From Chiayiivirga sp. (GTDB lineage Bacteria; Pseudomonadota; Gammaproteobacteria; Xanthomonadales; Xanthomonadaceae), in assembly GCA_022647565.1 (NCBI GenBank), contig JALCLA010000001.1, positions 744,001-808,000 on the forward strand: a DNA stretch of 64,000 nucleotides, in the 5' to 3' direction. The notes under the pieces are model-generated. The model made no database searches. It was not told the DNA's origin and saw only the letters and a list, made by a program, of their open reading frames with translations. Both the position numbers and the translations under genes were made by a program. Shown piece after piece: positions 1 through 8,446 of the stretch. Each line of letters opens with the position of its first letter. The stretch's first letter is position 1.

Positions 1-180
1 CGGAATCGGCGGCTTGGCCGGCGCAAAGGCCTTGAGCAACAGGTGCAGCAGCACCGAGCTGTCCTTGCCGATCGAATACAGCAGCACCGGATTCCGGCAT
101 TCGGCCGCTACTTCGCGCAGGATGTGGATGCTCTCGGCTTCGAGACGGTCGAGATGATTGAGGGGAGGGAAGGCACTCAT
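1..180 (-). CDS. cysD: Sulfate adenylyltransferase subunit 2, N-terminal part (cut by window edge)
   Basis: The first 60 codons of CysD, the ATP-pyrophosphatase-type subunit that makes adenylyl sulfate from ATP and sulfate in assimilatory sulfate reduction, working with the GTPase CysN. The reading frame opens with ATG at 180 and runs leftward off the window. Residues 1-60 contain the family signature [15 protein letters not shown] followed by the PP-loop variant SIGKDSS, which binds ATP. About four fifths of the protein (family length near 300 residues) is missing because the window ends. The gene is too short here to show its neighbours; cysN usually follows downstream. Identity rests on the N-terminal motif alone, which is very characteristic. 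Confidence 0.88.
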   Translation of the reverse strand, partial: MSAFPPLNHLDRLEAESIHILREVAAECRNPVLLYSIGKDSSVLLHLLLKAFAPAKPPIP

Positions 181-255
181 TGGTCGCACAGTGTCGGCGA
201 GCCACGCGGACGACGCAAACCACTGCGGGGCATAAGCAAACAACGCCACGCCACG

Positions 256-331
256 CGTAGAGCCGCGCTTGCTCGGCTGCTGTTGCTCGCAGGCTTTGAG
301 ATCAGGGCAGCGCAGCAAACTCCGCTCTACG
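256..331. repeat. 76-bp intergenic repeat, copy A
   Basis: This stretch is the same length as, and similar along most of its length to, 48797-48872. Both begin with cgtag and end with ctctacg. Each contains two short inverted repeats of the form GCCGAGC-TT-GCTCGGC and GCGGAGC-AA-GCTCCGC, degenerate in this copy, and the ends are complementary (gtag/ctac). The repeat overlaps the end of the ATP-grasp gene on the minus strand and supplies its TAG stop codon (327-329). It looks like a small structured, non-autonomous repeat of the REP/MITE kind. Confidence 0.7.
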
Positions 332-1187
332 CGAGCCGCTGCGCGAGCGCACGGGCGAAGCGCGCCGCCGCGCCCGGCGCCGTCGCGAAAAACAGCGAGG
401 GTTCGGTCAGTTCGAGTTCGAGCAATTGCGGGCCCTGTTCGGACGGCAACAGGTCGACCCGTGCATAGGCCAGCGGCGCGAAAGGCAGCGCGGCCAGCAC
501 CTGCTTCGCGGCCAGGCGCTCGGCATCGGAGGGTTTGCGTGCGCTGATGCGTTCTGGCGCAAACAGCGCGCGGGTTGCGTCTTCACCCCGGCGCAGCAGC
601 GGCGCCTTGCGGATCGCATGCGAGAAACGGCCGTCGAAGTAAACCAGCGCGGTCTCGCCGTCTTCGTCCACCGCGCGCAGATACGGCTGCACCAGCACGC
701 TGCGGTCTTGCGACAGCAGGTCGCGCGCGTGTTCGATCGCTGCGTGGCGTTCGGCGTGGACGAAACGTCGCGCACCGCGTGAGCCGGCGCCCACGCAAGG
801 CTTCACCACGAACTCGTCGAATTCGGGAAATCGATCCGGCTTCTCGCCCGGCTCGATGTAATGCGACTCGATCACCGGCACGCGCTGCCGCGCCAGTTCG
901 CCAAGGTAATGCTTGTCGGTGTTCCAGCGCACCACATCGAGCGGATTGAGCAGCCTCGTGCGCGTCGATACGCGCTCGCACCAGCGCAGGAACTCGGCAA
1001 GGCGCTCGGTGTAATCCCAGGGCGAACGCAGCAGCACCGCATCGAATCGCGACCACGACACGCTGGCATCGTCCCAGGCCACGATATCGGCACGCAGCCC
1101 GGCCTCCTCGCATGCCGCCTGCAAGGGATGCAGGTCGTCGTCGGTGGCGGCGGCGCAGATTGCGGTGGCGAGGGCGAGGGTGGGCAT
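327..1187 (-). CDS. ATP-grasp domain protein (RimK/GshB-like)
   Basis: A 286-residue protein of the ATP-grasp superfamily, whose members join a carboxylate to an amine or thiol using ATP through an acyl-phosphate. The N-terminal third is the pre-ATP-grasp fold (with [11 protein letters not shown] near residue 55). The middle has the ATP-binding strand [16 protein letters not shown] near residues 125-140, and the C-terminal part has a metal-binding acidic stretch [13 protein letters not shown] near residue 255. The substrate cannot be told. The start ATG at 1187 lies 4 bp after the stop of the tviB-like gene, so the two are probably co-transcribed. Its stop codon falls inside a 76-bp repeat, so the original C-terminus may have been altered. 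It is soluble, with no signal peptide. Confidence 0.75.
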   Translation of the reverse strand: MPTLALATAICAAATDDDLHPLQAACEEAGLRADIVAWDDASVSWSRFDAVLLRSPWDYTERLAEFLRWCERVSTRTRLLNPLDVVRWNTDKHYLGELARQRVPVIESHYIEPGEKPDRFPEFDEFVVKPCVGAGSRGARRFVHAERHAAIEHARDLLSQDRSVLVQPYLRAVDEDGETALVYFDGRFSHAIRKAPLLRRGEDATRALFAPERISARKPSDAERLAAKQVLAALPFAPLAYARVDLLPSEQGPQLLELELTEPSLFFATAPGAAARFARALAQRLA

Positions 1188-1191
1188 GTGT

Positions 1192-2484
1192 CTACAGGCG
1201 GCCGTCGACCTGATCCTTGTCGAACAGGCCCTTCACGTCATACAGCACCGAGGTCTCATCGCGCAACATGGACCGGATGCGAGCGACGCCCGCATCACGG
1301 AACTGCTGGTGTGCCACGCAAACCAGCACCGCGTCGTAGTCGGCGCTGTCGGGCAGCTGCCCCAGCAGCTCCACGCCATACTCGCGCCGGGCTTCGTCGC
1401 GATCCACCCACGGGTCAAAGATCTCGACCTGGGTGGCGAAGTCGCGGAACTCGGCGATCAGATCGACGACGCGCGTGTTGCGCAGATCCGGGCAGTTTTC
1501 CTTGAAGGCGAATCCGAGCAGCAGCACGCGTGCGCCCGCGACAGTCTGGCCCTTGCACACCATGATCTTGACGACCTCGGCGGCGACGTGGCGACCCATG
1601 GCCTCGTTGATGCGGCGGCAGGCGAGCAGGATGTCCGGGTAGTAACCCACTTCCTGCGCCTTCTGGATCAGGTAGTAGGGATCTACGCCGATGCAGTGTC
1701 CGCCGACGAGGCCGGGCTTGAACGGCAGGAAGTTCCACTTGGTGCCGGCGGCCGCAAGCACGTCGTGCGTGTCGATGCCGAGTCGATGGAAGATCAACGC
1801 GAACTCGTTGATCAGCGCGATGTTGGCGTCGCGTTGCGTGTTCTCGATCACCTTGGCCGCTTCCGCCACGCGCAGGCTGGGAGCCTTGTGCGTGCCGGCG
1901 CTGATGATGCGGCGATACAGCGCGTCGACGAAGTCGGCAGTGTCCGGTGTCGAGCCGGAGGTGACCTTGGGAATCGTGGTGAGCCGATGCTGTGTGTCAC
2001 CCGGGTTGATCCGCTCCGGGCTGTAGCCCACGGTGAAGTCGCGGTTGAACGCCAGCCCCGAGGCCTGTTCCAGCCGCGGCACGCACAACTCCTCCGTGGC
2101 GCCGGGATACACGGTGGACTCGTACACCACCAGATCGCCGGGCTTGAGCACCGAGCCCACGGCCTCGCTGGCGCGCAGTAACGGGGTGAAATCGGGACGC
2201 TTGTCGCGATCGACCGGCGTGGGCACCGCGACGATGAAGATGGTGCAATCGCGCAGCTCGTCGAGCGTGTCGCTATAGCGCAGCTGCGGACTGGCAGCGA
2301 GTTCTTGCGCCGTCAGTTCGCGCGTGTCGTCGCGCCCGCCGCGCAGCGCCGCGACGCGCACGCGGTCGATGTCGTACCCCATGGTCGGAAAGTGCTTGCC
2401 GAATTCCACGGCCAGCGGCAGGCCGACGTAGCCGAGGCCGATGACGGCGATGCGGTAGGGCTGTGTGGCGTCGAAGGAATTCAT
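1192..2484 (-). CDS. tviB: UDP-N-acetylhexosamine 6-dehydrogenase, TviB/WbpO type
   Basis: A nucleotide-sugar dehydrogenase of 430 residues that oxidises C6 of a UDP-HexNAc in two NAD+-dependent steps to the uronate, a precursor of capsule or O-antigen sugars. The Rossmann motif IGLGYVGLP is near residue 15. The catalytic-Cys motif GGHCIGVDPYYL, near residue 270, is the form found in TviB/WbpO-type UDP-HexNAc enzymes rather than the GGSCFPKD form of UDP-glucose dehydrogenases. The C-terminal domain has LLGFAFKENCPDLRNT. I chose ATG at 2484; the frame is open to 2568, but the region before 2484 belongs to another small ORF whose TGA overlaps this ATG as ATGA. The exact sugar is not determined. 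The wzm/wzt genes at the far end of the window could use its product. Confidence 0.85.
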   Translation of the reverse strand: MNSFDATQPYRIAVIGLGYVGLPLAVEFGKHFPTMGYDIDRVRVAALRGGRDDTRELTAQELAASPQLRYSDTLDELRDCTIFIVAVPTPVDRDKRPDFTPLLRASEAVGSVLKPGDLVVYESTVYPGATEELCVPRLEQASGLAFNRDFTVGYSPERINPGDTQHRLTTIPKVTSGSTPDTADFVDALYRRIISAGTHKAPSLRVAEAAKVIENTQRDANIALINEFALIFHRLGIDTHDVLAAAGTKWNFLPFKPGLVGGHCIGVDPYYLIQKAQEVGYYPDILLACRRINEAMGRHVAAEVVKIMVCKGQTVAGARVLLLGFAFKENCPDLRNTRVVDLIAEFRDFATQVEIFDPWVDRDEARREYGVELLGQLPDSADYDAVLVCVAHQQFRDAGVARIRSMLRDETSVLYDVKGLFDKDQVDGRL

Positions 2485-2678
2485 GGTTCGCGCGCCTGGA
2501 CGGGAGCGCCAGGCGAAATGGCAGTCTTCTGTCGCAAGCGAGCTACCACTTCCCGGAGCGGCCGACATCTTCCGGCGCGAACGTGCTGCTCTCCGAGTTC
2601 GATCAAATCGAGCAGAGCTTGTGTCTCTGGCTCCAGGCTCACGATAGAGCCACGAATTTCGATACCTTGGTCTTCCAC
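2481..2678 (-). CDS. Small acidic protein downstream of mrr, function unknown
   Basis: A possible 65-residue protein starting with GTG at 2678, placed 2 bp after the mrr stop codon and preceded by GAGG at a good distance. Its TGA overlaps the ATG of the dehydrogenase gene (ATGA). The sequence contains ETQALLDLIELGEQHVRAG followed by RPLREVVARLR, a helical pattern reminiscent of short RelB/Phd-like antitoxin tails, but this is only a resemblance. The tight packing between two genes supports translation. It could be a regulator or partner of the Mrr nuclease, or a chance frame. I do not recognise a family. Confidence 0.45.
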   Translation of the reverse strand: MEDQGIEIRGSIVSLEPETQALLDLIELGEQHVRAGRCRPLREVVARLRQKTAISPGAPVQAREP

Positions 2679-2679
2679 G

Positions 2680-3558
2680 TCATTTCCCTCGGAACTGGTC
2701 GAAGAAGGCCTGATCGATCTCGAAGGCCTGTTTTTGCTTGACGCCAAGCGAAGCTGATTGGAAAAGCTCGACCAGCCGTTCGCCGTCGATCAGCTCGATC
2801 GGAAACGCGCCGGTCTTGGACGCCTCTGCTTCCGCGTCACGGGTGAAGCGGCCGGTGGTGATCAGCACGGCCTTGTCGATCTGGGTGGACAAAGCGCCGC
2901 GGAAATTCCGGATTTCCGGGCTGGAAACGGCGTTGGCGTACTTCTTGGCCTGGAACGCTACCTTGACGCCTACGAACGGGCTAAGGCGTAACACCCCGAG
3001 CCCGTCGATACCACCGTCTCGCGACTGCTGCGTCACCCGTACGTCCTCGAACCCGTGTTCGTGCAACAAGCGGACGCAGAGGCGTTCGAAGCCGTAGGGC
3101 GGCAACGCTTTCAGGACGTCGAGGAGCTCCTGTTCATCGGCATCGTCGGGTGGTGCTCCTTCCTGTGCGGCGGGAGGAGTGGACTCGAAAATGTCGCTCT
3201 TGGCATCCTTGCGGAATCGCTGGCTGATCGCCACTCGGTCGAGAAATACCGCGCGAGCGGCCTTGTCATCGAGGTGCGTTTTCCAGCCCAGTGGCGTCAA
3301 GGACCAGACTCCGCGCTTGGCGTCGTCGATCAAGCCTTCCCAGACGAGGTACTGGCGTGCCCACTGCACTTGGTTGTGAAATCGATTTGCACCAGACTTC
3401 AGGCTGGCCTCGGTGAGGGTGTCCGGGAGCTTGAGCTCTTGCCTAATCCATGCCGAAACTTCTCGCGGCTTGGCAGAACCACCGGCTGCGCGCAGGCACT
3501 CAAGCAGAGGTCCCATCCATCGAACGAACTCGACTTGCCCGTTTTCCTTCTTGGCCAC
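2680..3558 (-). CDS. mrr: Mrr-like type IV restriction endonuclease
   Basis: A 292-residue protein with the two-part Mrr layout: an N-terminal winged-helix DNA-binding domain (residues about 10-110, with LVWEGLIDDAKRGVWSLT) and a C-terminal PD-(D/E)xK nuclease domain (about 155-280). The nuclease residues are visible as SRDGGIDG followed about 20 residues later by FQAKKY, the D...QxK form typical of Mrr. Known Mrr proteins cut methylated foreign DNA. The start is GTG at 3558, preceded by GGAG with 8-bp spacing. The frame runs further upstream, but that part is a REP element (translating as HSREGGNP) and not real protein. No modification methylase is adjacent, which fits a type IV enzyme. Confidence 0.85.
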   Translation of the reverse strand: MAKKENGQVEFVRWMGPLLECLRAAGGSAKPREVSAWIRQELKLPDTLTEASLKSGANRFHNQVQWARQYLVWEGLIDDAKRGVWSLTPLGWKTHLDDKAARAVFLDRVAISQRFRKDAKSDIFESTPPAAQEGAPPDDADEQELLDVLKALPPYGFERLCVRLLHEHGFEDVRVTQQSRDGGIDGLGVLRLSPFVGVKVAFQAKKYANAVSSPEIRNFRGALSTQIDKAVLITTGRFTRDAEAEASKTGAFPIELIDGERLVELFQSASLGVKQKQAFEIDQAFFDQFRGK

Positions 3559-3581
3559 GCGTTTCTCCAACGACACAAGGG

Positions 3582-3609
3582 CTGGATTCCCGCCTTCGCG
3601 GGAGTGACG
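3582..3609. repeat. REP element
   Basis: A single repetitive extragenic palindrome with hairpin arms tcccgc and gcggga around cttc, between the mrr start and the end of the ETF-QO gene. The same consensus forms both ends of the large inverted repeat at 21231-21842. Confidence 0.75.
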
Positions 3610-3616
3610 ATGAAGG

Positions 3617-5224
3617 CTACAGATTCTGATAGTTCGGTCCAGCCCCACCCTCAGGCGTTACCCAGTTGATGATCTGGTAAGGATCCTTGATGTCGCAGGT
3701 CTTGCAGTGCACGCAGTTGGCGGCGTTGATCTGCAGGCGCTTGCCGGCGGCTTCATTCGCATCGACGACGATCTCGTAGACGCCGGCCGGGCAGAAGCGG
3801 GTGCAGGGGTTGCCGTACTCGGTGGCGCAGGTCGTGACGCAGACGTTGGTGTCGGCCACCTTGAGATGCACCGGTTGGTCTTCATCATGTTCGGTGGCGG
3901 CGAAGTAGACGCCGGCGAGGCGGTCGCGTGGCGGCAAGGTTCGATCCGCGTAGTCGCGTCTGGGCGACTCGTAACCCGGCAGCTTGTGCAGCGAGGACCA
4001 GTCGGGCTTGTTCTTCAGGGTCCAGGGCGAGCGGCCGCCCACCAGGGTTTCCCAGGCCGCGTTCGCCATGCCGAACCACAAGCCGCGCTTGAAGCCGGGC
4101 TTGACGTTGCGCACTTTCCTCAGCTCGTCCATCGCGGGCGAGGCGCGCAGCCTGGCGTCGAAGCCTTCGGGCTTTCCGCTGGTGGCGAGGTGTTCGGCGG
4201 CCAGCATGCCGCTGCGGATGGCCTGGTGCGTGCCCTTGATCTTGGGCACGTTGAGCAGGCCGGCGGTATCGCCGATCAACAGCGCGCCGGGCATTTCAAC
4301 CTTGGGCAGCGATTGCCAGCCGCCGGTGACGATGGCGCGCGCGCCGGCCGAGAGGATGCTGCCGCCGTCGAGCAGCGATTTCACGCTGGGATGATTCTTC
4401 CATTGCTGGAAGGCTTCGTAGGGCTGGTAGTTCGGATCCTGGTAGTCGAGGCCCGAGACGTAGCCCAGCGCGATGCGATCACCATCAAGGTGGTAGAGGA
4501 AACTGCCGCCGTAGGTTTTCGAGTCGGCCGGCCAGCCGAAGCTGTGCACGATCTTGCCGGGTTTCACGCGTCCGGCCGGCACCTGCCACAGTTCCTTGAT
4601 GCCGATCGAATAGCCTTGCGGATCGCTGTTCGCGTCCAATGCGAACTTGCTGACCAGTTGCTTGGTGAGATGGCCGCGCGCGCCTTCGGCCAGCACCGTG
4701 ACCGGCGCCAGGATGTCGATGCCCGGGGTGTAGCCCGCCTTCTGCGAACCATCCTTGGCCACGCCCATGTCGCCGATGCGCACGCCGCCGACGCTGCCAT
4801 CAGGTTGGTAGAACGGTTCCGAGGCGGCGAAGCCGGGATAGATTTCCACGCCCAAGGCTTCGGCTTGCGGAGCCAGCCAGGCGCACATCGCGCCGAGCGA
4901 GACGATCACGTTGCCGTGGTTGTTCATGCCCGGCGGCACCGGCAGCTTGCGTCCGCCGTTCTTGCTCAGCAGCCAGAACTCGTCCTCGGTGGCGGGCACG
5001 CAGATCGGTGGCGGCGACTTGCGCCACTCGGGCAGCAGCGCATCGAGCGGACCGGTTTCGATCACCGCGCCGGAGAGGATGTGCGCGCCGACGGTCGAGG
5101 CCTTCTCGATCACGCACACCGACAGCTCGGGCTTTAGCTGTTTGAGGCGGATCGCGCAGGACAGACCGGCCGGGCCGGCTCCGACGATCACCACGTCGTA
5201 CTGCATGCTCTCGCGTTCGCTCAT
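3617..5224 (-). CDS. Electron transfer flavoprotein-ubiquinone oxidoreductase (ETF-QO)
   Basis: A 535-residue iron-sulfur flavoprotein of the inner membrane surface. It passes electrons from ETF, reduced by acyl-CoA and other dehydrogenases, to ubiquinone. The N-terminal FAD motif VIVGAGPAGLSCA is near residue 10. A second FAD-binding segment GALLIGDTAGLLNVPKIKG lies near residue 310. The C-terminal ferredoxin-like part carries the 4Fe-4S cysteines in CPAGVYEI and CVHCKTCDIKDP. The length agrees with the family (about 550). ATG at 5224 has GGAG 8 bp upstream; an internal ATG at 5206 is also possible. No etfAB genes are adjacent. The gene diverges from the ThrE-family gene. Confidence 0.95.
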   Translation of the reverse strand: MSERESMQYDVVIVGAGPAGLSCAIRLKQLKPELSVCVIEKASTVGAHILSGAVIETGPLDALLPEWRKSPPPICVPATEDEFWLLSKNGGRKLPVPPGMNNHGNVIVSLGAMCAWLAPQAEALGVEIYPGFAASEPFYQPDGSVGGVRIGDMGVAKDGSQKAGYTPGIDILAPVTVLAEGARGHLTKQLVSKFALDANSDPQGYSIGIKELWQVPAGRVKPGKIVHSFGWPADSKTYGGSFLYHLDGDRIALGYVSGLDYQDPNYQPYEAFQQWKNHPSVKSLLDGGSILSAGARAIVTGGWQSLPKVEMPGALLIGDTAGLLNVPKIKGTHQAIRSGMLAAEHLATSGKPEGFDARLRASPAMDELRKVRNVKPGFKRGLWFGMANAAWETLVGGRSPWTLKNKPDWSSLHKLPGYESPRRDYADRTLPPRDRLAGVYFAATEHDEDQPVHLKVADTNVCVTTCATEYGNPCTRFCPAGVYEIVVDANEAAGKRLQINAANCVHCKTCDIKDPYQIINWVTPEGGAGPNYQNL

Positions 5225-5382
5225 CGGTCCGACTCCGGCAGGAATGCGTGAATTCTCCGGGTTTGGCGCAGGGGCGGCAATCGCACGGGGCTGGCGCGCT
5301 ACCCGGGCACCTGAGCGTCGAGCGCGGGAGTTTGGCACCTGCGGCGCTTAGACTTGGCGCCAATGCTTGCACCTTGCGCCCC

Positions 5383-6615
5383 ATGACCGACGCCTCCTAC
5401 GCCGCCCGCATCGATTTCGTGGTGCAGCTCGCCTCGCGCCTGCACGCCTACGGCACCACCGCCGAACGCCTGGAGGGTGCCATCACGGCGGTGGCACCGC
5501 GCATCGGCTTGCGCTGCGCGCCGTGGTCCAATCCCACCGGCCTGATCCTGTCCTTCGGCGATGCCTTGCGTGATGGCAGCATCGACGACACCACGCGCGT
5601 GATCCGACTGCAGCCGGGTGAGGTCGATTTGCGCAAGTTGTGCCAGGCCGACGCCATCGCCGAGCGCCTGCTGGCCCGGGAAATCGACGTGCCCACCGCC
5701 ACGGCGGCCCTGCATGCACTGGACCGTCCGCCCGGGTCGCGCTCGAAGTGGCTCACAGCGCTCAGCTTCGGCCTCACTTCGGCCTCGGTGGCGGGCCTGT
5801 TGCGCAGCGGCTGGGCCGACATCCTCACCGCGGGCGGCATCGGCACCTTGATCGGCGTGCTGAGCATGCTGGGCGGCAATCGCCCGCGCCTGGCGAATGC
5901 GCTGGACGCGGTGGCGGCCCTGATGGCGATGTTGCTGGCGGCGGCCGTGGCAACCTGGATCACGCCGCTGTCGCTCAAGACCGTGGTGATTGCTTCGGTG
6001 ATCGTGCTGCTGCCCGGCATGATGCTCACCAACGCGGTGGCCGAACTCACCAGCCAGCACCTCGTGTCCGGGACGGCTCGCTTCGCCGGTGCGCTGGCCG
6101 TGCTGCTCAAGCTCACCTTCGGCACGGTCGCGGCCTCGCATATCGCCACCCAGCTAGGCTGGGTGCCACGGGAAGCCCTGGCCGCAGTGAGTACGCCGGC
6201 CTGGGTGGAATGGGTGGCGCTGGCGCTGGGCGGTTATGCGTTCGCGGTGCTGTTCAAGGCGGATCGGCGCGACTACCCGCTGGTCATGGCCGCCGCCGCG
6301 ATCGGATACAGCGTCACCAAGTTCGGCGGACAGTGGTTCGGCAGCGAAGCCGGCGTGTTCCTCGCCAGCCTCGTCATCACCGCGCTCAGCAACGCCTACG
6401 CGCGCTGGGCCAATCGCCCGGGTGCCTTGATCCGGGTGCCGGGCATCATCCTGCTGGTACCGGGCAGCGTCGGATTCCGCAGTCTGACGTTCGTGCTGGA
6501 GCGCGACGTGGCGCTGGGCCTCGACACCGGCTTCCTGCTGGTCAACCTGCTGGTGGCGTTGGTGGCCGGGCTGCTGTTCGGCAACCTGCTGATCCCTGCA
6601 CGACGCAACCTCTGA
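5383..6615 (+). CDS. Threonine/serine exporter family membrane protein (ThrE/DUF1212)
   Basis: A 410-residue inner-membrane protein with the two halves of ThrE proteins in one chain. The soluble N-terminal part (about 1-120) has the family-typical HAYGTTAERLE and WSNPTGLILSF. It is followed by about ten hydrophobic segments, with the second domain ending in the typical PGIILLVPGSVGFRS. Characterised ThrE exports threonine and serine by proton motive force; the substrate here is not known. The frame is open from 5248, but ATG at 5383 matches the family's N-terminus. A hairpin follows the stop codon. Confidence 0.85.
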   Translation: MTDASYAARIDFVVQLASRLHAYGTTAERLEGAITAVAPRIGLRCAPWSNPTGLILSFGDALRDGSIDDTTRVIRLQPGEVDLRKLCQADAIAERLLAREIDVPTATAALHALDRPPGSRSKWLTALSFGLTSASVAGLLRSGWADILTAGGIGTLIGVLSMLGGNRPRLANALDAVAALMAMLLAAAVATWITPLSLKTVVIASVIVLLPGMMLTNAVAELTSQHLVSGTARFAGALAVLLKLTFGTVAASHIATQLGWVPREALAAVSTPAWVEWVALALGGYAFAVLFKADRRDYPLVMAAAAIGYSVTKFGGQWFGSEAGVFLASLVITALSNAYARWANRPGALIRVPGIILLVPGSVGFRSLTFVLERDVALGLDTGFLLVNLLVALVAGLLFGNLLIPARRNL

Positions 6616-6621
6616 ACGAAA

Positions 6622-6641
6622 ACGCCGGCATGTGCCGGCGT
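6622..6641 (-). terminator. Rho-independent terminator of the H-NS gene
   Basis: A near-perfect 9-bp hairpin (acgccggca / tgccggcgt). Read on the minus strand it is followed by TTTTCGTT, so it best serves the H-NS gene ending at 6668. It may also stop transcripts from the ThrE-family gene. Confidence 0.65.
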
Positions 6642-6667
6642 CCGCGAGCCACCGGCATCGATGGGCC

Positions 6668-7045
6668 TCAGATCAGGAAGTCCTCGGCCTTCTTGCCGCC
6701 CGCAATCAGGGCCACCATCCAGCGCGGGTGCTTGCCGCGTCCGCTCCAGGTTTCGGCGGCGTTGACGGGATTGCGGTACTTGGGGGCCACCTTGCTGCCC
6801 TTGGCCGGATGCCGCGTGGCAGCGCGCCGGATGCCGCGGGGGGCCTTCGTGGCAGCGACCTTCGCACCGGGCTTGATCCCGAACAGTTCGGCGAGGGTAT
6901 AGCCCTCGGCGGCCGCCAGGCGCGTCAGCCGGGCGCGGACCTTGTCGATCGGCGCGCGCTTCTGTTGGCGCAGTTTTTCGCGCTTGGCGTCGCCGATCAG
7001 CTTCTGCAACTGCTTGGGGCTGAGCGAGGTCAGGTCGATGGCCAC
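6668..7045 (-). CDS. H-NS family nucleoid-associated protein
   Basis: A 125-residue DNA-binding protein. The N-terminal half is a charged helical region (LSPKQLQKLIGDAKREKLR) for oligomerisation, then a basic, Ala/Pro-rich linker (about 60-90). The C-terminal DNA-binding motif YRNPVNAAETWSGRGKHPRW is at about 90-110, the conserved H-NS signature with its GRGKHP core. H-NS proteins silence AT-rich, often foreign, genes and shape the chromosome. Its promoter region contains AT-rich inverted repeats (7060-7105) that could serve autoregulation. It is a single-gene unit with its own terminator. Confidence 0.92.
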   Translation of the reverse strand: MAIDLTSLSPKQLQKLIGDAKREKLRQQKRAPIDKVRARLTRLAAAEGYTLAELFGIKPGAKVAATKAPRGIRRAATRHPAKGSKVAPKYRNPVNAAETWSGRGKHPRWMVALIAGGKKAEDFLI

Positions 7046-7059
7046 GGGTCCTCCGGGTT

Positions 7060-7105
7060 ATCGGAAATAATCCGCAGATAATACTGCGGCGATAATCGGA
7101 TTATG
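7060..7105. promoter_or_regulatory. AT-rich inverted repeats upstream of the H-NS gene
   Basis: This is an unusually AT-rich patch in a GC-rich genome. It contains the inverted repeat CCGCAG-ATAATA-CTGCGG (7072-7089), flanked by further ATAATC/GATTAT motifs. It lies 25-60 bp upstream of the H-NS start, where a promoter or an autoregulatory site would be expected. The function is inferred only. Confidence 0.4.
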
Positions 7106-7194
7106 CCCGGCGGGACGCGGCTTGCAAGCGCGGCCGGACTTGCCTGTATGCGGCAACCCGTTTACCGTGGCGGAAACGTAACGGATTGTGTCGT

Positions 7195-8034
7195 ATGGGC
7201 CTGCTGGACGAACTGGAACAGGAAGCCGAACGCCGCCGCAGCGAGGAGGCCCGGACGGCCGCCGACAGCGAAGCGCGCGATGCGCTGTGGCGCGACAAGC
7301 TCGACCCGGCGATGCAAACGCTGGCCGAGTACCTCAAGAAGCTGACCGGGCAACTGGCCTTCCTGAAGCGCCGCACCCGTGTCACCTATGCCCTGGCCGG
7401 TTATGGCGAAATCGTCGCCTATGTCGAACCGAGCTACGAGCTGCGTCACACGCCCGGCAAGACCCAGCACGAGATCCAGCTCGATTTCGGCGCGCAGATC
7501 GCGCCCGACGAGTGCCCGAACCTGGACGTCGAGGGCGCCAGCCGGGTGCGGGCCGTCAGCGGCCTGTTCCAGCAGCACCGCATCGCCAACCAGGGCGAGA
7601 CCCGCAAGAGCGCGACCGGCGAAGCCACCGGCGCGCGCTTCCAGGCGCGCGGACGCATCCCGCTGCGGCTCACCGTCAATGCCGACCGCGATGGTGGCGT
7701 GGCGCGCCTGGCCTTCCTCAATTTCGAAGGGCTCGGCAGCAGCACGCGCAGCTTCGCGCCGGACCTGCTCACCGACACCCTGTTTGATGCGCTGGGCCGC
7801 TTCATCGCGCGCGACGAGTCGAGTTTCGCGCAGGAAAGCGTCGGCGACGACTTGCGCCGCCAGCTCCAGACCAAGATCCAGCGCGACCAGCTCAAGCGCG
7901 ACTGGGAAGGCAAGCTGTCCCGCCAGATCGGCGACGATGAAGCCAGAGTGCTGAGCTACATGGGCAGCGCCGGCCGTCCCGGATCGGTGCTGGGCCGCAT
8001 TACCCTGGCGGCGCGGAAATTGGTGGGGCGCTGA
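7195..8034 (+). CDS. Conserved protein of unknown function with N-terminal coiled coil
   Basis: A 279-residue soluble protein that I do not recognise. Residues 1-60 are highly charged and helical (LLDELEQEAERRRSEEA), likely a coiled coil. The middle has alternating beta-like segments including YALAGYGEIVAYVEPSYEL. The C-terminal third is again helical and charged (RRQLQTKIQRDQLKRDWEGK). There is no signal peptide or membrane segment. ATG at 7195 is chosen over the TTG at 7186. It stands alone between the H-NS gene and the exported-protein cluster, and its codon use matches housekeeping neighbours, which suggests a resident gene. Confidence 0.7.
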   Translation: MGLLDELEQEAERRRSEEARTAADSEARDALWRDKLDPAMQTLAEYLKKLTGQLAFLKRRTRVTYALAGYGEIVAYVEPSYELRHTPGKTQHEIQLDFGAQIAPDECPNLDVEGASRVRAVSGLFQQHRIANQGETRKSATGEATGARFQARGRIPLRLTVNADRDGGVARLAFLNFEGLGSSTRSFAPDLLTDTLFDALGRFIARDESSFAQESVGDDLRRQLQTKIQRDQLKRDWEGKLSRQIGDDEARVLSYMGSAGRPGSVLGRITLAARKLVGR

Positions 8035-8446
8035 GCCCTCCGGACTCCCGCGAGGGGGCGCGCTTCCTCATCGTCGCGCGTCGGGGATAGCGCCCGGGCG
8101 GTCAGGCGTTCGCCTGCCGCAGATGCTGCAACGGGCACGGCCTGCTTGCCATCGACCTCGCTCGGCATCGAGAGTGCCGGAACATCAGGGCGTGTCCGGC
8201 AGGTGAGCCGTATTTCGCGCGGATTCCGAGTTGAGGGCAGAGGACGCGGTCTCGCGCCGTGACTCGAAGCGGCACGTGACGAGATCCGAATTGCAGGTGA
8301 TCCCACCGCAGGTCAGCGGGTTTCCGGTCGTCTGGATGCCGGCCTTCGGCGGAGCCGCGGGGTGCAACCCATCCCGCGTGCCGACGCTGCAGCATCTCGT
8401 ACGCAAGCCAGAGTCTGCTCGCAGTCACTATCTGGAGGTACAACCG
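8035..8446. other. Intergenic region with no convincing gene
   Basis: About 410 bp without a supportable reading frame. It holds copy 1 of the 54-bp repeat (8203-8256) and, at its right end, the promoter and ribosome-binding site (ggagg near 8433) of the outer-membrane protein gene. Confidence 0.6.
8203..8256 (+). repeat. 54-bp direct repeat, copy 1
   Basis: It aligns without gaps to 9088-9141 with about 43 of 54 matching bases (counted by eye). It lies 190 bp upstream of the gene at 8447. The core gcgcggatt-n-cgagttgag is shared. Confidence 0.7.

Noticed and set aside
3559..3648. N-terminal extension of the Mrr protein
   Set aside because: The extension translates a REP element and the end of the ETF-QO gene; GTG at 3558 has a good ribosome-binding site.
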